Shown: positions 13,655-27,949 of the stretch, piece after piece
Layout of the letters: each line of letters opens with the position of its first letter
Numbering within the stretch: the first letter of the stretch is position 1
Assembly: GCF_036417845.1 (NCBI RefSeq)
Contig: NC_089979.1
Coordinates: forward strand, 21,718,458 to 21,782,457
Length of the DNA: 64,000 nucleotides
Source of the DNA: Apteryx mantelli
Lineage: Eukaryota > Chordata > Aves > Apterygiformes > Apterygidae
Direction of reading: 5' to 3'
The notes under the pieces: generated by a model
The model's input: the letters and a program-made list of their open reading frames with translations, nothing else
Databases searched by the model: none
Told to the model about the DNA's origin: nothing
Program-made: the position numbers and the translations under genes

Positions 13655-16246
13655 GGGCTTTGGGGTCATTGACATGTCAAATCTGGGTTCAAATTTAGCA
13701 TGTCAGCAGATATGCTGATAACTGAGTATGGGACTGGAGTTCAGTCATATAACTATTGCAGCTGTACCTGATACAGAGAGGCAGGGCCAAGGAATCTGAA
13801 GAAGACAGATTTATTTGGCTAACAACCAAAGAATGTCGAGTTCTAGGTAGGCAGATTACAGCGAGTATAGTGTATGGATTATTTTGCTGCTGTTTTCTTA
13901 TGTCATGCAAAGTTACTGTGAACGGTATCTTGAAAAGGCTGTTGAGTCACTGCCTGTTTCTGCTCACAGATCCCAAGAGCAGAACAGCAGGTACAGAACA
14001 TAACTCAGGCTTGACGAAGTAATCACAGCTTATCACACAGGAATCTGAAATCGAAGCGTTCTTTTAGCAAAGAGCCACTTGATTCACCCCAAGATAAAAG
14101 ACCTCCTCTAGGGTCACATTCAAATTGCACAATGGTATGGGTGGAATGACAGTATGCTTGCCTTAATTTCAGATGCCCTTTTAGTTTTAGGTTAGAAAGA
14201 GAGTAGTAACATTTATGTTAATCAGGCTCAAATCCCATTTTTTATGGATTTATTGCATATTCATAAGCTTTGGTGCCTCTTTAAGGAAACTGGTGAAAAC
14301 TCCTTCTGCTATTTTATCTCAGTTACTTCAGTTTTAAAATGACATGATTAAAGACGTCCATTAGCAAAGCTCCCATCCTTTCAGGAATACAGAAAAAAAC
14401 AAGGGAGCTTGGGTTTTGTTGTTCCACAAACAGAGGCTGGAGACAGGAACAAACTTGAATTTCTGGAGGTATTCCTCATTTCTCATGCCTGGGAAGATGG
14501 GAGCCAGACCACAGGTAGAACTTGTGTCTCTGACTGGCTCTCTCAGTTAGTTCATTCTGTTCTTTCCACAACTTGATTTTTCTTTCTGCCCTTTCATTCC
14601 CCAAGGAGGCTGGACTGTGAAGCCCAAAGTAGTGCTTACCTGATTATTACTTTCCTGCTGCAGAGGAACCACTCAAAAGGATAACTACTAACAACAAAAG
14701 TAAAAGAAAGGACACAGTACGGTTGTTTTTATTCTTCCTACACCAACTAAAGTCAGTATAAAGATTTGCACTGACTCCCCTAGACTTTGGTGGAGGTAGA
14801 GTTTCATAGCTTAAACTTGGAAATTGGGGCTAAGAAAACAAAGTATAGCTCCAGAGATAACAACACAGTGCAAAACAAAAAGGGGATCAAATATAAAACC
14901 GAAAAAATCTTTGAAACGTAATGAATTTGGGCTCTTGACTTAACTGTTTGAAGTTACATCTCCTTATAGCCACATTAGCCATGTGGCAAATTTTTTGTCC
15001 ATTAATAAAAAATCAAAAAATCAAAAACAAGCTTTTTTTTTTGCTTTTTTTTTTTTTGAGAATAGGAATTTCTGATCCCATTAGGCAGGGAGCTGAGCAT
15101 CAGGCTGTTTACATGGGTACCATCAGCTCTCAAGTCTTATTCCCTTAAGTGCCACAGTAGTCCCCTACTTTCATTTTGACTTTTATGTTAGTTATGTTAC
15201 TTTTCTCTATATCCCTGGCCTTATTGCTTTGCCAGCCCTGAGGATAAAGGGCCGATTTCTGGAAGGCAGAATTATGGAAGACAACTGATGGTGAAACCCC
15301 AAAGTTAGTAGATGTAAGTTGTTAAAATTGTTCTTAATTAATGAATCTCATAATGGCAAAAAAAGTATTCAGCAAACAAGAGAAAGTGAGGAAGATCTCT
15401 GCCCCTGTCTTCAGTGGTAGCAGGTACTCGTGCAACACATGGAACAGACATGACAGCAAATGCCTTCATCTAGGTTGCAGCAGCATCTGCCTTGCTCCTT
15501 CCGCAGAATTATAAAGGATTTAGATTTGTTGCAAGACAAACAGGCATGGAAAAAAATAGGAGGTGATAAGGAATGTCTGCTTTCAGATGCTACAAAAAAA
15601 GTTAGATACACAAATACAAAAGGGAAAGATGGGTTGTAATGAAGGCTGAATTTGGGCAGCTCTTGATACATGCCTCAGATGTCTACACGTTCAGGTCTCT
15701 TTTGTAAGTACTTTTTCAAGCTCAGACAAATTACTGAATTTAAGTCTTTTAAGCTATGTCTACGTTGTCAGGCAGTGTGTTTCAAGAGGAGAGAATCTGT
15801 AAGGTAGAACAGTTGGTGACAAGGACCTGATGTCCACACTTAGTGTAAAGGCTTTGGTGAAAACTATGTCTAGTCTGATCCTGCTCATTCAACACCCACT
15901 AGCAGCTGGTGCCCTCCTGCAGCATTTCTTCCGGTTCAGTTTTGTGACAAAGGAATCCAGCCTGCATGCTCCAAGGCCTTTCCACAGCACAGACTAAAGC
16001 ACAGTATGTGAGGACAGTGGGGAGATTCACAGGCATGCTCCTGATCCAAGCCAAGGTAGACACATCCACAGTATGCCAGGTGCTACCTATCTTTGGGGCA
16101 CCTGTCTGTGCAGCTACATTCCCAGCCTGCCTCAATTGCCAAGTAAGACACAATTATTGACTTTTAGAACCCAATAGCTCTTACATTTCTTTGGTCCTTG
16201 TTTTACTTAAGCTCATAAAACTGAATCATATCTTCCTTTTTGCTAA

Positions 16247-16304
16247 GGGCCTGACTGAAAGTCTGCTGAACTCTGTAAAAATCTTTCTGTTGACTTCAAG
16301 CAGT
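16247..16304. mobile_element. short palindromic DNA-transposon (MITE-like) remnant
   Basis: GGGCCTGACTGAAAGTCTGC, then TGAACTCTGTAAAAATCTTT and CTGTTGACTTCAAGCAG match the pattern GGGCCTGATCCAAAGCC ... CATTGACTTCAATGGGC seen in sauropsid MITEs. The right end is truncated. Confidence 0.4.
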
Positions 16305-18011
16305 CGTAGACCAGCCTCCAGTTAAACTGCTCACTCATTTGCATGATTTGGATTTTTAAGTGACTTTCATTGTTATTCAGTAGTGCTGTTTTATCTTAGA
16401 ATTGATGCAAGACCTATTTTATACTGGCAGGAGCAAACTCTCTTTCTGATGAGAAGGAAGAAGATGGTACAGTGACAACTACAGTTTCTGTAGTTCTAGT
16501 GCTTTTCCAACACCTTCCCTTGCCTTGGCAGCTGCTGCTGTAAAATCTGACCTTAAGCACAGTATCAGTTATTACATCTACTGCTGTCTGCAGTAGCATC
16601 TTTTTTCACTTTTACTATGACTACTTTGGGCATGTTTTGTATGGTGCTCTTCCTCTATTCACCAAATTTTGATAATAGTCTAACAACTCCATAGCCAATG
16701 TTAATATCACTTGCACTTAACAAAGAAACAAATATTCACCTGTGTGAAGTCCACAGCTACTTCATGTTTCATGTTGGTCTGTCTAATGCTTTTCTTCCCT
16801 CTGTGTCCATATTTTTGCTCCATTATATAGTGAGGCATATAACACAATAAAATACTGCCAGCAAAAGCCACATCACTGTGCATGGAACATACCTCTTTTC
16901 ACTCAGCAATTTTCCTGCTGGGTATGGTTCATATCCTCTAACTGAAAAACAGGAGGAAAATTTCCCTGGAGGAAAATGCCTGCTGTTTGTGAAAATACAC
17001 TGTCAGAGAAAAATAATGCATTCATCAGTTTTAATGTTTAATATGATTCCATGATGACCCCCAGCCCACATACTGGGAACTTCTAACCTAGGTGATACCA
17101 GGAGATAGAGAGAATTACTTAAACAAATGTTCTTTTTGTTCAATAAGACACTCCCTATATGTTCTATCATTGAGCTTTTTTATTGCAGAGTTGGTTGTTT
17201 GAAGTAAAACTGGCAGTCAATTTTCTGATGAAATAATTATTTGTCAGAAACTGCTGATGTATCAAAATAGAAAAGTATCACAGAAAAACACTCATGCTAC
17301 TTTTAAAGGACAAGGTTTTCTGGTCAAACGCAGACGGAAGACAGATGTTCACTGACCTTAAAAGAGTTTCAGACAGTTACATGGGAGCAGGAATCCAACC
17401 ATGATGTTCTTGCTTTACTTAGTTCAGCCCATGGAACTGAACCTCACACTCCCACATACCCAGCAGGTTTTCTGCTCTGTGGACTATTAAGTCATCATCC
17501 CTTATGCTCTCTCCAGATACATATGTAGTTATCTATGCAAAATGGAATATCTCTATAGGACTGAGAGAAACCAAGAGATTTACTCGGTAATGTGGTTCAA
17601 GCATTTGCTTAAAATCTATCACTCCAGGGCTCAAATATCTGTTTCAGTAATAGCCAACAGAACGGTAAACACATCAAGTGAAATGCAGAGAGAAAAAAGC
17701 TTGTATGATGGCAGCCAGAAGCTCAAATCCTTCAGTGTGATCAGGCAGAGCAGGGACTTTAACAGAGACCTGGGTCTCTACTGTACCACAGAAATGTCTC
17801 AGGTCTCAAGTTACTACTTATTACAGGGTAGACAGGCCTGCCTTTTTTTACTAAAAACACTGAAATGTCTTAATATTATTTAATGTAGAATATAAAAAAA
17901 ATCAAAACTGCACAAAAATTCAGGGAGGGAAATGGAAAAAATTTTTCACTGAGGTCTTGCTTAACTAAAGTCCTTCTGGAACACAAGAGTGGGGGAATCA
18001 GCAATGTTTTG

Positions 18012-18225
18012 TACTTATATGATCCTTCAAGATCTCATATTCCCTTAAAAAGTTAATAAATTCATTCTCATGGCATTTTTTTGAGGTAGGGAGGTAATAT
18101 TATCCTTATCTTAAAGATGAGAAAAATGCAGTACAGAGGTAATAAGTTCTCAATATCAAATAAAAAGTCACTGGCAGAACTGCAAAGGAAACCTAAATAT
18201 ATAGCTCTCAGTCTTAACATTACCC
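18012..18225 (-). mobile_element. MIR/CORE-SINE remnant
   Basis: The + strand carries the typical reversed MIR-type order: a tail with CCTTCAAGATCTCA, then GAGGTAGG, then ATTATCCTTATCTTAAAG with ATGAGAAAAATGCAGTACAG, then GTCACTGGCAGAACTG. This matches the family pattern of an ATTATCC block, a GATGAGGAAACTGAGGCACAGAG block and a GGCAGAGCTGGGA block. It is heavily eroded, and the assignment is from memory of the consensus. Confidence 0.75.
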
Positions 18226-20239
18226 TTTTCCATAAATTATTCTTCTTTCCAAAGGTATCACAGTCTGAGCTGAAAGGAGAGATGCTCTTTCACCTCATCG
18301 CTGTTACTCAAATTTCTCTTTTCCTCCTGTTCCATGAGATGGGTTCGAGTCTTGTCTATGAAGCAAGGGAGAATCACCCAGAAGGTCTGAGAAGCTACAG
18401 AATTTGACACAGAGGTAGAAGTCGTAGAGATATGAAACCCTAGCCACCAGGGCAGGAATCAGGGGGTGGGGAAGGGGGGGAGAGGTGTTGCAATTCTTTA
18501 AATAACCTCTATACAAACAGCTATAATGGGAGATAATAAGAAAAGCCAAGATTCACTCTGAAAGATATTCATTATCATGCTTGAAATACATAGCATAGTT
18601 GTCTTAAAAGATTTCCTGTTCTTCATCTACTAGAACAAGGATGATTTGAGCCTATATTTCAGGTGCACCCTCTAATCACATGAGTTTCAAGTTTTTTGGG
18701 CTCTCATCTCTTTTCCTAATGTTGAACAGAAACTCCACTGTGTACCGGAGAAATTGATTTTTTTATAACAAAACCTTCATTATAGCCATCGCACTTCTGC
18801 AGACTACTTCAACGAATCAAGTTTTGTTGAGAAATTTCTAACCACTTGATTTTCAGAATAAGTTAAAAACTTGGACCCAAACCTTGAATTCCTTCCCAAG
18901 GAATATTTTATCCTCTCATGGATTTGAGCTGGTAAATAAAGAAATTTGGGAGTAGGCCTAGGAATAATAGTTTATCGCTTGTATTTTGTTAGCAAAGCAA
19001 TTTCATTCATAGTGAAAGCTGCTAGGAACTATTTTTTGACTGCAGTGACACCTACTGCTGCTCAGAAATTTTTCTGGATATAAAAAAAAATAAACATGCA
19101 AAATGACACTAGATATGGGGTCTATCAGCTTGAACAATTTTAGTTCTAAATAGGAGAGTAGAAGAAAAGCAGGCATTACAGAGCTCACACGTGTTCTCCC
19201 AGGGGTTGCAGACCTACCCTGCTCATCTTTCTTGACATAATGTTCAAGTGAAGAGTGCTCCAGTTCAACAGAATATGTCAAAGGGAGCAGAAATTAGATC
19301 ATCTCATACATGGAGAGCGGACTATTGCTCACTTTCTATTCCGGGGTCAATATGAAGAAAGGAAAAGACTTGTGTTTCAGGTAAAAACTCAAGAAGGCAG
19401 AAGGGTCTTCTAGAGTTACGGAAGACTCTAGTTATCAGTAGACTAATGACTAGAGCTTTCAGACATTTCCCTCTCTGTGGCATTGAAATGTAACACAAAT
19501 ACAATGAAACTAACATTGCGGTAAGCTGAGAAACTGAAATCCAGCACAGATCACCCAGGAACATCCAAAACCTCATCTCCTGTCCTCTCTGCAAGAGGTA
19601 ATTATTGCCTCCCCCTTGAAAGACTGGATCCTGGACAGCACAGGGGTTGTCCACGTCCTCTTGCTCATCATTAAATAGTCCCATTTCTGTCCCCAGCTTC
19701 TGAATATTGAGCAGGAGCTGGAGTTGCCTCTAAGGGAGTCCAATATTGCTACCTGGCTGTATATGAAAGACACAAACACTGGATATGAAAAGTGGCTCAA
19801 GGGAACAGCTAAAAATCTGAGACCATTAAACGTTTCTCTATATTTTCTAGCTGGTTGACTAGCTTTCCTTCTACTGTGATGTCTGGAAGGTGACAGATGA
19901 TTTGCCCCAGCATCACTGCCAGACCCTGGGCTAAGAATGACAGGGTGCCTGGCACCTGGCCATTGTGTTCAGGGCATTGGATCAGGCTGTCTTGTAAAAT
20001 AAAGTAATGCACCAAACATGAGTCTGGATATTAGGAAAAACTCGTAGTACCAAGATCTCTGCTATGTCTTGGTGTCCCAAAGAGTAGGATGGGAGCAAAG
20101 CCTTTTGGAGCAGAAGCACAAGAAAATGTTGTTAAACAAAAACAAATTAGCAATGAAAAATCACCAGCACAATTTAATCATTGAGTCAGGAGGTCTTTAA
20201 AATAATCAGCAAGTTCTACTCCCATTCTCAGCCACTACC

Positions 20240-20385
20240 TTGAGTGTTTTGTGGCTTTAGGTGGGTCACTACCCTCTTAGTACTTCAGACTCTGCATTGT
20301 AAGATGATAATAATTATTTGTATTTTCTGTGGAGCATTTGGGGATTTAGTATATATAATAGCTAAGGATATTGATAAAATACTCG
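20240..20385 (+). mobile_element. MIR-type SINE remnant
   Basis: Forward order: GTGGCTTTAGGTGGGTCACT, then CTTAGTACTTCAGACTCTGC, then GTAAGATGATAATAATTATT. This fits the MIR pattern of CTTGGGCAAGTCACTTAACC, CTCAGTTTCC, then CTGTAAAATGGGGATAATAA. The copy is old and diverged. Confidence 0.72.
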
Positions 20386-22569
20386 GACAAGTCTTCTTCA
20401 TTTAAAATTTTCTCCTTCCATGACCGGTTATATTAGGTTTACCTGTAAGGTCATAAGAAGAAGTATATAAGATATATTGCACATATGAAGCATCACAAAG
20501 TATGCCTTTGAAACACAATGCATAGTAACAGACTGAGAAGTTATTTATACATAAGGACTCCCCTCATTTTCTTTCCCAACCAAACAGAAAATCTTGTTGT
20601 GTCTTTTAATTGTATACACTCTATTTATTAATATGCACAATGGAGAAAGTGTTTCAAAATGTGCCTTTCGCCAGTAATGCAGAATAATGACACACAACTA
20701 TTCTGAAAATCAGTACCAAATATGTTCAGACTTCAAATGCTTGCCAGATCCTTCTGAAAGGACTGAGAAATGTATCAAGAAATATTGTCCAATGACAATA
20801 ATTTAATGCTAGTCTAAGTCATAAAGCTGCATTGTATAACGCATTAAATTATTTTGCTCCCATGTGCCTTTCAGTTAAAATCAAGAAGATGTACGCGAAT
20901 AACAATACTGGGCCATCTCTCTGGACTTGCTATGCACGAATCTATCCTGCAGCCATTTGGAGAAGCACTGGGAGCAAACGAGTTATGAGTCACGGGAAGA
21001 AAAAAAGACGTCACAAATATTGAAATTAAATGCAAGGGAAAATGACAAATACTGGAAATATGAGCTGCCTGACAAGCAACAGATAGTAAAACAAGGCAAA
21101 TGCTGGAAATGGCAAATACAAGAAGACAAATATCAGGAAGAAAACACAGTAAAGTAAGAGAATGAAAACAAATACAAAACTAATGGTATTGTTGATCCTA
21201 AGGATTTTTGAAAGGGTAAGACATGGATACTGAAACAAGCAAAGCTCTGGGGAATGTGCTAAACCAAAGTGCAGTACCAAATACCTTAAAAAAGAGATCA
21301 AAATATTCACCTAATGGCTAGATCAGAAGCATCAGAGCTGTCATTGATGGACTCTCTGACTCTCTCCATTGTTTTCTGTGCAACTTTAGGATACTCATCT
21401 AGCTTTCTTTTGGCATATATATATACACATAGATGATGTTTTCAGGATGGTGGGAGATTTTTCAGATATTGGGCATTGTTTTAAACGTGGTCATCCAGAT
21501 CTGTTCTGATTCACACCTTGAATAGTCTTAAGGACTTTCAGAAACTACTTGCTAAACAAGGCAGACATTTCTCCAAGTTTGTTTATTGATACTAAAAGTA
21601 AAAGAAGGAAGAGAGCATGGAAATAAAGATGAAAGGCCACAGTTTCAGCTGAAATATTTGGGTGAAGCTAGATGGGCTTCTGATTTATATTACTTAGGAA
21701 ACTCACCTTGAGATTCCGTCACTGTGAGACAATTTCTAAGGATGGCATCTCCTAACAGGACACAGTCTAGAGAGAAAACAGATTTGTAATTAAGAACATT
21801 TTTCACTCAGCCTAACCTAAGGCACCTAAGTTAGGCATCTGCTCTGAATCATACTTGACTGGACACTGTCTGCACTGACTTTACAAGGCACTAATGAAAG
21901 ATACAGCAATACTGAAAAGGCAGAGAAGTAGCTATTCCAGCCATTTACGGAAAAGGTCACTAGAGTAAAACTGATAGATAAATATGAGAACACTGGAGAT
22001 CTTAAGAAAAAGGTAGAAATGAATTCTCCCAACTCTCATGACCAGCTTGCCTGATTTCAGTAGGACTAATGACGTGATTAAACTGAGCGTGAAACTTCCG
22101 TCCTTTAAATAAAAGTTGGCAGCACTGTAGAACCCTGTTGATTTTAGAGGATGCTAATGAAGCATTCTAAGATCAGAGATTTTCCATCTTAATGCTGCAG
22201 TTGTGCATCTCTGTAGCTTCGTATATATGCATAAAACTAAAAATTTGTTTACGTGTCCAATGGAACAAGACCTGAGACTGGAAATTCAACTTTTTTTTCA
22301 CTTGCATTAAAGACCTTTTTACATTGTTGTTTTATATTTTCAAGGGGCCTAAAGTGAAGACCATCCAGAAGTAACCATCCAAAATACTTTAATATAGACA
22401 AGAATCAAATCCTAAGTGTAGTTTATTAGAAAATGTACCTCTTTACCCTATTTTAGTAGGACTTTTAGTGTCTTGTCCATATAGTTTATCAGTTAAAATA
22501 TAGAATTTGCCAGGATACTTCACCAGTTTTTCTGAGACTTATTTTCTTTTTGTTATTCTGATTTTGGGG

Positions 22570-22609
22570 AAAAGATAAAATGTTAAATAAAAAAAAAAGA
22601 TAAAATGTT
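22570..22609 (+). repeat. 15-bp direct repeat in A-rich sequence
   Basis: AAAAGATAAAATGTT at 22570-22584 and 22595-22609, separated by AAATAAAAAA. It looks like a local slippage duplication, not a target-site duplication, since nothing sizeable lies between the copies. Confidence 0.9.
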
Positions 22610-25399
22610 TCAAGTTAACAGTGACTTTCAAATTAAAAAAAAAATTCTAACCCAGAGTCACACTTTAAGTGTAGAAAAATCATGACTAATTCCATATTAC
22701 TGTCAACTAGGTCTTGCCTGGAGAACTAGATATGATGGTGTGCAGAATTTTTGCTTCAATAATATTTATTAGTCTATTTAAGACAGACTAGTGAGAACAA
22801 ATTCAGAATATACTTTAACATTATTTAACAGGTGACTGCAGCATGAAGAGTAAAGGCAGAAAAATCTGAAGATATTTAATGAGTTACACCAAACATTCTG
22901 TAATTTAATAAATAAAAGATTGCTATTAGAGAGTAAACAACAGGGTGGAAAATGGTACAAAAAACACTGGCAGTGGCAAAAATACTGGTTATGTCTCATA
23001 TAAAAGATATATGTCTGTTCTGTCTAAAAGTGGCATCAGTTGAAAATGTGGTTCTCTGTACTTTCGAGAGGAGAGAAGGCATTAAATCAAACTTCTTAAA
23101 AATGATAGAGAAATAGAAAGAATAGCTCTCCTCTATATCACCAGCTATTACCATGTAGCCCTCTCAACATATTTATAAGTCTAAACACTTGACATGTGAT
23201 ACAGCCCTTGGCACCAATTAACATATCTATAAGCTACAAGGAACAAAGCATCCTACCTACAAGTTACCTACATCTCTGATGAATAGAGCTTAACTGAAGT
23301 ATGCACTTCAGTTGACATAGGGTTCAGGCCACGGCCAAGCACTCAAACACTATGCACTTACTCATGATTTGGAGTGTTTCCCTGAATCACACACAAAGTA
23401 TTGGAAAACAATGTAGGAAACAACCTACACAGCGATGTGGAGCAACCCTGAAGGTAAGCTTAAAGACAAATTAGCTGCTTATCTACATCAGTTTTCTGTT
23501 GGACCACACTCAGGGCTGACTTTAAGCTATTCTTCCTGGTCTTACCTCAGAAACGTGGTCCCGCGGATGACTAACAACCTTCAAAGGCACAATTATCTGT
23601 GATAATATAACTCTCTGTCTCCAGATATCTGTAGCCTCTGTCTGTCCCCCGGTGGGTGCTGCTTCCCGCAATAAGCCTCAGAGCCCAACCTCCTCCCGTT
23701 CAGCATCCCAAAGAAGCTTTTGGATAAGAATCACTACATGAAAACCACAATTTAAAAACGCATCTGGCAGATATTATGTGGGTGGCACCACTGTCTCGTT
23801 TCTTTTTTTTTTCTTTTTTTTTTTGCATACTACACACACAAAAATGTTTATATTAACTTATATTAAAACTTAAAATTAGATAAACACAAAAATGAAAATA
23901 AGTTAGTAGAAAAGAAGCAAAAATAAATGGATAAAATAAATATTTTAACTAAAGCTCACAAACAAGGTATCAGATACAGGAATATGTACACTACATAAAG
24001 GGATTATAGCATGTGATATTTAAAATGCATCTAAGACTAAAGATTAATTTAGAATTTATAGAGAATTACACAACAAACCATTAATAAATAATATAATAAT
24101 CAAGAACCAGAATGATCAATTCTAGACTTGTGGTTTACCAGAACTAACTTACTACATCATAAGGATAAAAATGAACAAAACAGTAAAATTCTTCTCTAGA
24201 AGAGAGAGACATTACAATGATGATACTTAGATAAGAATGCAACTACAAGTAAGCATATTGCAGTGACTGGTGGTTTAAATTTTCCTAATATTCACAGATT
24301 CCTTGAAATACAATGAACTTTAATAATATAATTGCTTCTTGAATCAACAACACACCAAAAACAGTTCATTTGTAGGTCATATCACCACAGACAAGGACTA
24401 TAATATCATGATCCTATCACATACGATAGGTCATGAGATTATTGAAATCAGACTTTACTGAATTTTATAATCTCTGTCAAATTACTATATTCAAAGAGGT
24501 TACCTTCACCAAGAATTTATCTGGTATGTAGAAAGGGATTATCTATAATTACTTACTTAGATAAGCGTGTAAGTCCAACCGCAGTGATTTCAAACCTTGT
24601 CCAGGTTGCCTTAAGCAGCCAGATACTGTGAGATACAGTTTGTCAATACTTAAAAACTAAAACAAATCAATGTTTTTGTCCCCAGAAATAATAATGAAAC
24701 ATGGGCTTAACCGATAGAACAATTTCTAAGGCTAAACATTTAAAAGTCTGCATGGAGGATGCATCATAGAAAATTAATGCTCAGCTACTTGATTTTTGAA
24801 CGCATCAAACATTTTATCATGTGCTGAATTTGCACAGCCAGACTGATGTTCATGGCACTACCTGCTTGCACTGTGTTGTATGGTTTGTTTACAAAAACGT
24901 AAACGAATATGGCTTCAGTCATGTTCATGTGTAATTTCTGTAACTTCCATGTTGCACAAGCCTTTGAAAATATATCCAGAAAAGAATATGAGAATATTTA
25001 AAATGAGCCAGAAAATTATATCTGAGAAGTTGCTGCAGCCTAATATGAATGTTTTCTGAATAATGATACTGACTTTCCATTTCAGCGACACACTTTGAAG
25101 AGGATAAGAAAATATAATATAAAAAATGTATTATATATATTTTTTTTTAAATCAAAGCAAAGGGTCTGCGTTAACACAGACTAACAATACTTTACATACT
25201 GCTTCAAGTATTCTGTTTCAGATAAATGGTAATAAACCCAAAACTTTGCAAGCCTCTTAATATTTCCTTGCAGATAAACCCACATACAGAATTAACGCCA
25301 ACAAAACTAAGGATGGTGTGTAAAGACAAAAGCATTTGTATTTTAGGATCTCTCTTTAGTGCTGGAAATCACAAATTTCCAACATAATAATGCTATGCC

Positions 25400-25500
25400 T
25401 CTTATCCAAAGATCTTGATGTGCTTTATAAACTCTAATTAAGCTTCACAGCATGCCTAGCAGTCAGGTAGAAATTGTATCATTTTCAGAGAAAGTATGGC
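25400..25500 (-). mobile_element. CORE-SINE/MIR tail remnant
   Basis: CCAAAGATCTTGATGTGCTT, then CTCTAATTAAGCTTCACAGC, then GTCAGGTAG and ATCATTTTCAGAGAAAGTAT resemble the reversed SINE tail of sauropsid genomes (ATCTCAAAGCGCTTTA, TTAATTAATCCTCACAACA, GAGGTAGG, CATTTTACAGATG). Confidence 0.6.
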
Positions 25501-27949
25501 ATGGCCTTCATCCCTTAAGGCTCTATTCTGATTAAATACTGCATTTTGTCTTCTGTGACATACTGTGGAAAAATACATAATAGCAAAACAAAAGGTCCCA
25601 ATGTGCCCAACTTCTATTAGTCAAACTCTCTTTGCTTTGATTTGTTACTTTTTCAGTAATACCTTTCATAAACTGTTGCAGTTTTTAGCTTTATTACTGA
25701 ATTCATATATGTATGCTTAAACTGCATTTATAGCTGTCACCCCTCCTTTTTTTAATTTGAAAGAGTTATAGTTTATTTTGCATTTTCCCCTAGAATCTAG
25801 TATGAAAAATATGCCTAGGAAAAGCAAAGACAGACTATACAGATTTGTAAATGAATTGCTACAAGAGTTGTACTATTGAAAATAACTAACCACTACAGAA
25901 GAGCCCAAGAAGGAAGAGAATGTTATTGCAATGTAAACTGCAGACAGGCTGTCTGTTGAGTAGGGCACTACATGAGGATTTGAGACACTGAGACTGGCTT
26001 CAGTCAATGACCAGAAACACAGCAGTGAAGGAATCACAGCTCCTCAGAGCCTTCATTTCCTGTCCTGCATGTTATTGCTGTCTTGACAGGTGGAAACAAC
26101 GACATTTTCAATTGGTTTAGCATATCTGATTGAGACTGATAGGGCTGAAAAGACGTATTAAGATAAAGGATATCAGTTGCAAGCCTGCTGTCCAGCCTTG
26201 TTAATGCCAGGTTCCTTGTTAGGCGTCAGCATGGCCTGTTGCCTCTTCAGCAATCACTTTTAGTCCACAGCAGGCCAACCTGAGCTAGCATAGCTGAGAA
26301 ATAACCTCTGTTTGCCCTTCCCCTTGTTCATTTAGAGTGAAAAATTTTCAGAGCTCAAACCCTCTTTTCCCACGTGTTTGCATAAATGTAGAACAATGTG
26401 ACCACATTGGTGGACATCCAAATACCACAATAAGAAAAAGAGTACTGTATTTATAACAGTTATCCTTTCCTTCTTTCAGTATGTAATATGGCTTCTGCTT
26501 CATTTAGACATAACACAAAAAAGTCACTATCTGTCCAGGACAGGCTGAGGACGAAAGAGGGATATATTCATTAGCTTTGCTAATTGCAGTTGCAATTTGA
26601 GTGCACCTGTGATACCTCTGACCAAAGAACAATTTCAGCTGGAAACTGGGTTTGGGGTACAAGCCATTTGAACTGAAGTTTGATGATATTATATCCACAA
26701 ATGAGAAAAGTACCTTTTCCAAAATAATTAAGATTTTAATCAAAGTGCAAAGACTTTGAAAGGGACACTGAATCATGAATGCATATGTGACCAATTCTCA
26801 TAAGGTGTCTATGGTTCAGAAAAACAATTTAAAAAGGTGGCTGAAATACAGAATATGCATCTCAGTCAACCAGACCTAAATCAGAACAGTTTGCTGCGTA
26901 ATATTAAAACTCTAAGAAATTTTAATATTTGAAAAATTAAGGAGAAGATATATATGACTGTTATTAAAACACTGTGATGTGAATTTTTGTGCAAAACTAA
27001 CTGAATTCTATAAAACCCAAGGAAAAGACATTTGACCTAAAGAGGTCAAAGTATTTTGTAAAAAGACTGAGAGAATATACTCTCAACTTAGTATTTTAGG
27101 TCAATACAGAAGACATTAGTATTTAAAATTCATGTGGAAGGGAATGTTATCCGAGAAGCAACAAAAATCATAACAAAATCAGAACTGGCAGCAGGAAACT
27201 GTTTCTATTTTAATGCACCAGCTTTTCTTGGAAACATAGTATAAATGATACTATAATCCCAGTTGGTCCAGGACCCTGCCATGGGGCTCTCTTTGTGGGA
27301 CCATGGGTCAGTACTGTTTCCCTTGCAGGCCAGCAGATACCTCTATCTGCTACCCTCCTTAGGGTCTGTCATTGCTGGGGAACCCAGCAAATCTTCCTTT
27401 CTAGTCTATTTTATGCAAGAGTGTATGTTAAATTATCGTTAAAAAGTTAGCTGTAAGGATTTTTAGCTCCCTTGTAGGTACTGCTTTACCTTCTAAGAAA
27501 GCATACGTATGCAGGTGTGTGCCTGTATATTTGCCTGTCTGTGTTATTTTTCCCTTTTTGATTCTACAAGAAAATGTTATAAAAATGTCACGTCAAAATG
27601 CTGATTAATATAATCCTAAAACTTTATGTGTAATAACTTTAAACTATAACGACTAAATTTATTTTTATAAAAGAGGTTATCTATAAAGATAGATATAACC
27701 ATCAATCACACTCAACTTTTCTATATAGCAGGAGACATTTGGCCTCAGTTTTGTTATAATGTAGCAATATCTATGAAGTATATAAATTTCTGGCAAAGGA
27801 GAGAATATATTTACAAATCCATACGTATAAATCTTGTCACTTACAAAATTTACTTTATAATGGAGCCTTATAGCAAGTCTCAAAAGCCTCTTTGTCGCCT
27901 TTGTCCCACCTGAGGTTACCTGTGTTTGAATTCTGGACGGAGCTTGGTC

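Larger units (their letters stand above)
11271..18011. other. intergenic, no gene recognised
   Basis: AT-rich DNA. Open frames of up to 113 codons (17542-17883) show no recognisable motif. It holds the 13627 duplication and the MITE-like fragment at 16247. T- and A-rich runs occur near 15030-15057. Confidence 0.7.
18226..27949. other. intergenic, old repeats only
   Basis: The SINE remnants at 20240 and 25400 are the only elements called. A 120-codon open frame at 19322-19684 (-) has no known domain. About 23740-24700 and 27550-27880 are very AT-rich. Confidence 0.7.

Noticed and set aside
17542..17883. 113-codon + strand frame
   Set aside because: Translation shows no known family. It lies in intergenic DNA with no promoter or exon-like borders.
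18342..18352. GGGTTCGAGTC, a tRNA B-box-like word
   Set aside because: No A box at the right distance and no cloverleaf arms, so not a tRNA gene.
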